DNA of 18,284 nt, taken from Paracoccaceae bacterium (GTDB taxonomy: Bacteria > Pseudomonadota > Alphaproteobacteria > Rhodobacterales > Rhodobacteraceae). Location of the stretch: positions 9,117-27,400 of the forward strand of contig PARX01000031.1 of assembly GCA_002712045.1 (NCBI GenBank), given 5' to 3'. Position 1 is the first letter of the stretch, and the number at the start of each line of letters is the position of its first letter. The position numbers were made by a program, and so were the translations under genes. Positions 14,635 to 18,284 of this stretch are shown piece after piece. Under the pieces are notes generated by a model. That model was given only the letters and a program-made list of their open reading frames with translations. It ran no database searches and was not told where the DNA came from.

Positions 14635-15510
14635 TTATAATCTGTTAATTGGTACTTTTAAGTAATGCTCGCCATCGTCTTCGGCTGGTGGCAATTTACC
14701 TGCCCGCATATTGACTTGAATTGATGGAATGATCAGCTTGGGCATAGATAGTTGAGCATCTCTAGTCGTTCTGAACTCCACAAATTCGCTTTCAGATTTG
14801 CCCCCACCAACGTGAATGTTTAATTCTTTTTGTTTCGCTACTGTTGTTTCCCAACAGAACTCATCTCTTCCTGGTGCTTTGTAATCATGACATAAAAATA
14901 ATCTAGTATCAGATGAAAGCGAAAGTATTTTTTGAATGGAATCGTATAAATCTTTTGCTGATCCTCCTGGAAAATCTGCTCGAGCTGTTCCAAAGTCTGG
15001 CATAAATAGAGTATCGCCAATAAATGCAGCATCGCTGAATACGTAAGTCACACATGCTGGTGTATGACCTGGTGTATGCATTACACTCACATCTAGATTT
15101 CCGATTTCGAATTTATCTCCATCTTCAAAAAGTCTATCAAATTGACTCCCATCCATTTGAAATTCAGTCCCTGCATTGAAAATCTTTCCAAAGACTTTTT
15201 GAACAGACTCGATATTAGCACCTATAGCGATTTTTCCACCCAATTTTTTTGCTAGATACGGGGCAGCGGATAAATGGTCAGCGTGCACGTGTGTTTCTAT
15301 CACCCATTCTAAAGTCCACTGGTTGCTGGTTATTACATCGATTAACATATCTGCATGGGCAGTAGAGGTTCTTCCTGAAGCTAAATCAAAATCGAGAATT
15401 GAATCTATAACAGCACAAGCACTCGAACTTGGATCTTTAACAATGTAACAAGCAGCATTGGTATTTTCATCAAAAAAGCTGTGAACTTCAGGCTTTAAGG
15501 TGTCTGGCAT
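14635..15510 (-). CDS. MBL-fold metallo-hydrolase, ETHE1/Blh-like (possible persulfide dioxygenase)
   Basis: A 291-residue metallo-beta-lactamase-fold protein. Metal-binding positions are visible: His74, His76, Asp78, His79 in THVHADH, His149 in TPGHT, Asp166 in IGDTLF and His208 in LCHDY. The GTARADFPGG and LYDSIQKIL segment is typical of the glutathione-persulfide dioxygenase (ETHE1) and Blh branch as opposed to classical glyoxalase II, though a thioesterase role cannot be excluded. The start at 15510 lies one base after the alcohol dehydrogenase stop (TAATATG), implying coupled translation; an in-frame ATG at 15579 would overlap that gene by 68 bases and add 23 unconserved residues. Pairing with a glutathione-dependent dehydrogenase suggests a glutathione-adduct substrate. 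Confidence 0.82.
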   Translation of the reverse strand: MPDTLKPEVHSFFDENTNAACYIVKDPSSSACAVIDSILDFDLASGRTSTAHADMLIDVITSNQWTLEWVIETHVHADHLSAAPYLAKKLGGKIAIGANIESVQKVFGKIFNAGTEFQMDGSQFDRLFEDGDKFEIGNLDVSVMHTPGHTPACVTYVFSDAAFIGDTLFMPDFGTARADFPGGSAKDLYDSIQKILSLSSDTRLFLCHDYKAPGRDEFCWETTVAKQKELNIHVGGGKSESEFVEFRTTRDAQLSMPKLIIPSIQVNMRAGKLPPAEDDGEHYLKVPINRL

Positions 15511-15511
15511 A

Positions 15512-16624
15512 TTAGAATTCCACAACTGCCCGAATAGATTTTCCTTCATGCATAAGATCAAAACCCTTATTAATTTCATCTAATGTTAAGGTATGAGTAA
15601 TCATTGGATCAATTTCAATTTTTCCATCCATGTACCAATCGACTATTTTAGGAACATCAGTTCGACCACTTGCACCACCAAAGGCTGTCCCTCTCCAACT
15701 TCTACCAGTAACTAATTGAAATGGTCTTGTGGAAATTTCTGCACCAGCGGGAGCAACACCAATAATGATGCTTTCTCCCCAGCCTTTATGAGCTGCCTCT
15801 AGAGCAGTTCTCATGACTGACACATTTCCAGTTGCATCAAAAGTATAATCAGCGCCACCTTCTGTTAAGTTGACAAGGTGCTCGACCATATCACCTGAAA
15901 CATCATTTGGATTTACGAAATCTGTCATCCCAAACTGTGTGGCCATTGTTATTTTTCCAGGATTTAAATCCACACCAACTATTTGGTCTGCACCGGCTAA
16001 TCGCAAACCCTGTATGACATTTAAGCCAATTCCACCGAGTCCAAACACAATGGCACGTGATCCTATCTCTACTTTTGCTGTATTAATCACAGCACCAATC
16101 CCAGTTGTAACACCACATCCGATGTAACAAATTTTATCAAAAGGTGCATCTGGTCTCACTTTTGCCAGAGCGATCTCGGGAAGCACAGTATGATTGGCAA
16201 AAGTTGAACAACCCATATAGTGTAAAATAGGCGTTCCGTCTAAGAAAGAGAATCTAGATGTCCCATCAGGCATCACACCTTGGCCTTGCGTAGTTCTGAT
16301 TGCCTGACACAAATTAGTTTTTGGATTCAGACAGTAATCACACTCACGACATTCGGGTGTGTATAAAGGAATGACATGATCACCCGGCTTTACGGAGGTT
16401 ACCCCTGGTCCCACTTCCAAAACTACTCCAGCGCCCTCATGTCCAAGTATTGCTGGGAATGCTCCTTCAGGATCATCTCCTGAAAGTGTAAATTGGTCCG
16501 TATGACAAATTCCAGTTGCTTTTACTTCCATTAAAACCTCACCGGCTTTTGGGCCTTCAAGATTTACTTCCATTATTTCTAGTGGTTTTCCGGCTTCTAA
16601 AGCGACAGCAGCGCGTGTTCTCAT
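15512..16624 (-). CDS. frmA: S-(hydroxymethyl)glutathione dehydrogenase / class III alcohol dehydrogenase
   Basis: A 370-residue zinc-dependent medium-chain dehydrogenase. Catalytic zinc ligands are Cys40, His62 and Cys170 (with Glu63 next to His62); the structural zinc is held by Cys92, Cys95, Cys98 and Cys106. The NAD site is GLGGIG at 195-200 with Asp219 at the end of the following strand. The TGICHTD, GHEGAG and TTQGQGVMPDGTSRFS segments are typical of class III enzymes that oxidise the glutathione adduct of formaldehyde (and reduce S-nitrosoglutathione). Formaldehyde would arise when glycine betaine from the carnitine route is demethylated. AGAAGGA lies 9 bases upstream of the ATG and overlaps a repeated half-site of the large upstream dyad, suggesting repression from that sequence. 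Confidence 0.93.
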   Translation of the reverse strand: MRTRAAVALEAGKPLEIMEVNLEGPKAGEVLMEVKATGICHTDQFTLSGDDPEGAFPAILGHEGAGVVLEVGPGVTSVKPGDHVIPLYTPECRECDYCLNPKTNLCQAIRTTQGQGVMPDGTSRFSFLDGTPILHYMGCSTFANHTVLPEIALAKVRPDAPFDKICYIGCGVTTGIGAVINTAKVEIGSRAIVFGLGGIGLNVIQGLRLAGADQIVGVDLNPGKITMATQFGMTDFVNPNDVSGDMVEHLVNLTEGGADYTFDATGNVSVMRTALEAAHKGWGESIIIGVAPAGAEISTRPFQLVTGRSWRGTAFGGASGRTDVPKIVDWYMDGKIEIDPMITHTLTLDEINKGFDLMHEGKSIRAVVEF

Positions 16625-16625
16625 A

Positions 16626-16634
16626 ATGTGTAAT
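16626..16634 (-). promoter_or_regulatory. Isolated copy of the dyad half-site between ribosome site and ATG
   Basis: ATTACACAT on the minus strand repeats exactly 9 bases of each arm of the dyad at 16675-16701. It sits between the Shine-Dalgarno sequence (16634-16640) and the dehydrogenase start codon, so a bound repressor could block the transcript start region. Confidence 0.4.
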
Positions 16635-16664
16635 CCTTCTAATAAATTCTTATTCTAAGATAAC

Positions 16665-16701
16665 CTATTAATAGTATGTGTAATAAAAATTATTACACAT
16701 A
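16665..16701. promoter_or_regulatory. Perfect 27-bp dyad with adjoining 10-bp palindrome, candidate operator
   Basis: TATGTGTAATAA (16675-16686), spacer AAA, TTATTACACATA (16690-16701) are a perfect 12-bp inverted repeat. The palindrome CTATTAATAG (16665-16674) abuts it. Both lie 40-77 bp upstream of the dehydrogenase start, where a -35 region would be. This fits a dimeric repressor or activator site. The sequence could also form a messenger hairpin, but no T-tract follows, so it is not a standard terminator. Confidence 0.6.
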
Positions 16702-16703
16702 AC

Positions 16704-16735
16704 AATACCCCTATATAAAAGCTTTAAAGGGTATT
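16704..16735 (-). terminator. Possible tRNA-Glu 3' hairpin
   Basis: AATACCC (16704-16710) and GGGTATT (16729-16735) are complementary and enclose the palindrome AAAGCTTT. Read on the minus strand this lies about 30 nt beyond the tRNA 3' end, where a terminator would sit; the long inner loop and lack of a clean T-tract make it uncertain. Confidence 0.3.
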
Positions 16736-16764
16736 TATATCTTTGTTTTAGGGAGTGTTTGAAA

Positions 16765-16839
16765 TGGCAGTCCCTAGGGGAATCGAACCCCTCTTTCCAG
16801 GTTGAAAACCTGGCGTCCTAACCGATAGACGAAGGGACC
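16765..16839 (-). tRNA. tRNA-Glu (anticodon TTC)
   Basis: A complete 75-nt cloverleaf read on the minus strand with encoded CCA. Acceptor GGTCCCT pairs with AGGGACT (first pair G-U), the D arm contains GGTTAGGAC, the anticodon stem is CCAGG/CCTGG around loop TTTTCAA with anticodon TTC, and the T arm is AGGGG-TTCGATT-CCCCT. The discriminator base is G. It lies between recJ and the dehydrogenase operon, all on the minus strand. Confidence 0.96.
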
Positions 16840-16855
16840 ACTATTTCGTGAACGC

Positions 16856-16884
16856 CTTGTAGTTTGGGAGTAACAATCTTGCAA
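16856..16884 (-). promoter_or_regulatory. Candidate promoter of tRNA-Glu
   Basis: On the minus strand TTGCAA (16879-16884) and TACAAG (16856-16861) are separated by 17 bases, and the tRNA 5' end follows 16 bases after the -10. Spacing is ideal; the hexamers are only partial matches. Confidence 0.4.
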
Positions 16885-16922
16885 GCGAAATATTCAAATA
16901 AATGACGCTGATAATTTATATT

Positions 16923-18284
16923 TTAGGCGGGTGCAGCATCCCGTAAATGAAATTTCACCCGTCTTTTTCCACCCCAATCATCAATTTTTAGTTGCCCCAC
17001 TAAATGAAATTTCATGCCATTATGATCTTCAAGTGCTTTGCCGATTTTTGTATCAAATGCTTTAAAAGCTATTACATCTACTTTTGAATTCGTTTCATCT
17101 GATACTGTCAATCTTAAATGGTTTTCACCAACACGTTTTGAAAAAAGTATTCTTTGATTCAGTAGAGCAAGATTCGGAGTTGGAATACTTGTTCCAAATG
17201 GACCAGCGCTTTCGATATTGACAACCAAATCTTCATCTATTGCTCGACACATTACCGGACCGGCAATTGTCAATTCTGGTTTAGGAATATCTTGGGTTCC
17301 ATTTTTTAATATTATTTTTTCTAATCTTTCCATAGCTTTTGATATTTGTTGTTCTTTCAAGGACAAGCCTGCAGCCATACTATGTCCACCACCCTTAGTA
17401 ATTAAATTTTCACTAAATAATTTGGAAATCCCAAAACCGATATTAATCCCCTTTATTGATCTTGCTGATCCCGAACATTCTCCATTTTCTACGCTAAAAA
17501 CGACCGTTGGTTTGTTATATTTTTCTTTTAGTCTTGATGCAATTATCCCCACGACCCCTGGATGCCATCCTTCTTTGGCCACCCAAAGCAACCCGCTTTC
17601 AGAATTACGTTCAGCTATTTGATCTTCTGCTTCTTGAAGAGCTTTTGCTTCAATTTTACGCCGGTCAATATTTAACTCATCAAGCTTATTTGCAAACCCC
17701 TCAGCTTCAACGCTTGTTTTGGCTGTTAAAAGCTCAATCCCTAATTTGGAATTTCCTATTCTACCACCCGCATTTATTCGCGGCCCAAGTAAAAAGCCAA
17801 GATCATAAGTCGATGGAGGTGAGTTTAGTTTGCAAACATCGCACAGCGCTCTTAACCCAGGGTTTTTTCGCTTTGCCATTATAGCTAATCCTTGTTTTAC
17901 GAAAGCGCGGTTTAATCCCATCATAGGAGCAACATCAGCAATTGTTGCCAAAGCCACTAAGTCCAAAAATTGAAATAGATCTGGAGCATTTTTATTATCT
18001 GACTTTATTTGAGAATTTGCTTCAACTAGTAAGATAAATAACATCCCGGTTGCGCATAGATATTTAAAGTCTTCGCTTTCGTCTTGACGGCTAGGATTTA
18101 CAACAGCGTATGCGGCAGGCAATTTTTCTTCAGCTAGATGATGATCAACAATGATTACGTCTTTTGGCTGGGCTGCATTTATTCCTTCAAAAGCTACGGT
18201 GCCACAATCTAAGCAGATAATTAAGTCATGATTTTTGGAGAGATTTTCCATTGCTTTAATATTTGGCCCAAAACCTTCTTTTAT
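16923..18284 (-). CDS. recJ: Single-stranded-DNA exonuclease RecJ, C-terminal part (5' end outside window)
   Basis: The frame stays open to the window edge (residues IKEGFGPNIKA precede the first visible Met), so the visible 453 residues are the C-terminal three quarters of the protein. Marks of RecJ are the IICLDCGT strand, VDHHLAEEKLP (DHH motif III), VALATIADVAPMMGLNR, LGPRINAGGRIG, GWHPGVVGIIASRLKEKYNKP and GGHSMAAGL in the DHHA1 domain, then an OB-fold tail ending KRRVKFHLRDAAPA. RecJ degrades single-stranded DNA 5' to 3' using Mn2+ or Mg2+ in recombination and mismatch repair. It is a housekeeping gene that marks the edge of the catabolic locus. Confidence 0.95.
   Translation of the reverse strand: MKEGFGPNIKAMENLSKNHDLIICLDCGTVAFEGINAAQPKDVIIVDHHLAEEKLPAAYAVVNPSRQDESEDFKYLCATGMLFILLVEANSQIKSDNKNAPDLFQFLDLVALATIADVAPMMGLNRAFVKQGLAIMAKRKNPGLRALCDVCKLNSPPSTYDLGFLLGPRINAGGRIGNSKLGIELLTAKTSVEAEGFANKLDELNIDRRKIEAKALQEAEDQIAERNSESGLLWVAKEGWHPGVVGIIASRLKEKYNKPTVVFSVENGECSGSARSIKGINIGFGISKLFSENLITKGGGHSMAAGLSLKEQQISKAMERLEKIILKNGTQDIPKPELTIAGPVMCRAIDEDLVVNIESAGPFGTSIPTPNLALLNQRILFSKRVGENHLRLTVSDETNSKVDVIAFKAFDTKIGKALEDHNGMKFHLVGQLKIDDWGGKRRVKFHLRDAAPA

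Noticed and set aside
15511..15579. Upstream ATG of the MBL-fold gene at 15579
   Set aside because: It would overlap the dehydrogenase gene by 68 bases and add an unconserved leader; the coupled start at 15510 gives a normal N-terminus.
16675..16701. Reading the 27-bp dyad as an intrinsic terminator of tRNA-Glu
   Set aside because: The stem is almost wholly A/T and is followed by CTATTAATAG on the minus strand, not a T-tract; an operator explains its symmetry and the extra half-site better.
16765..16839. tRNA-Glu as integration site of a genomic island containing the catabolic cluster
   Set aside because: No integrase gene, insertion sequence or second copy of the tRNA 3' end was noticed in the window; codon use of the cluster looks like that of recJ.

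Overview
The window looks like a chromosomal segment of an alphaproteobacterium with a compact, moderately AT-rich genome, probably a marine heterotroph (SAR116-like or a related lineage). This is inferred from gene content, short intergenic gaps and A/T-rich codon use; the exact lineage cannot be resolved from the sequence alone.

Layout. (1) 1-432: the 3' end of a plus-strand TPR protein gene. (2) 490-4448: a minus-strand operon, in transcription order RidA-family protein, alpha/beta hydrolase, a 711-residue fusion (class III CoA-transferase + flavin reductase + degenerate Nudix-like tail) and an AA_synth/DUF1185 protein. (3) 4449-4582: a 134-bp divergent control region with a tandem 20-bp direct repeat and a small dyad. 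(4) 4583-14624: a plus-strand series of aldehyde dehydrogenase, luciferase-like flavin monooxygenase, CaiD-type carnitinyl-CoA dehydratase, L-carnitine dehydrogenase, BKACE-type dehydrocarnitine cleavage enzyme, acyl-CoA dehydrogenase, NDP-forming acyl-CoA synthetase and amidase. (5) 14635-16624: a minus-strand pair, glutathione-dependent class III alcohol dehydrogenase and an ETHE1/Blh-like metallo-beta-lactamase-fold hydrolase, behind a striking perfect 27-bp dyad. (6) tRNA-Glu(TTC) and the 3' part of recJ, both minus strand, which are housekeeping genes.

How the genes may work together. One module is clearly quaternary-amine catabolism: crotonobetainyl-CoA or gamma-butyrobetainyl-CoA to carnitinyl-CoA (acyl-CoA dehydrogenase, CaiD, CoA-transferase/CoA ligase), carnitine to 3-dehydrocarnitine (carnitine dehydrogenase), then cleavage with acetyl-CoA to betainyl-CoA and acetoacetate (BKACE). 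A second module has the parts list of a two-component flavin monooxygenase pathway that opens an N-containing ring or cleaves an amide: LLM oxygenase, flavin reductase, aldehyde dehydrogenase, alpha/beta hydrolase, RidA and amidase. This set resembles the trigonelline (Tgn), pyridine (Pyr) and uracil (Rut) systems.

The two modules are interleaved on both arms of one divergent locus and are physically fused in the CoA-transferase/flavin-reductase protein. I infer a combined, possibly undescribed, catabolic locus for an N-methylated or quaternary nitrogen compound; the actual substrate cannot be read from sequence. The class III alcohol dehydrogenase would suit removal of formaldehyde from later betaine demethylation. 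No transporter, regulator or betainyl-CoA thioesterase gene is visible in the window.
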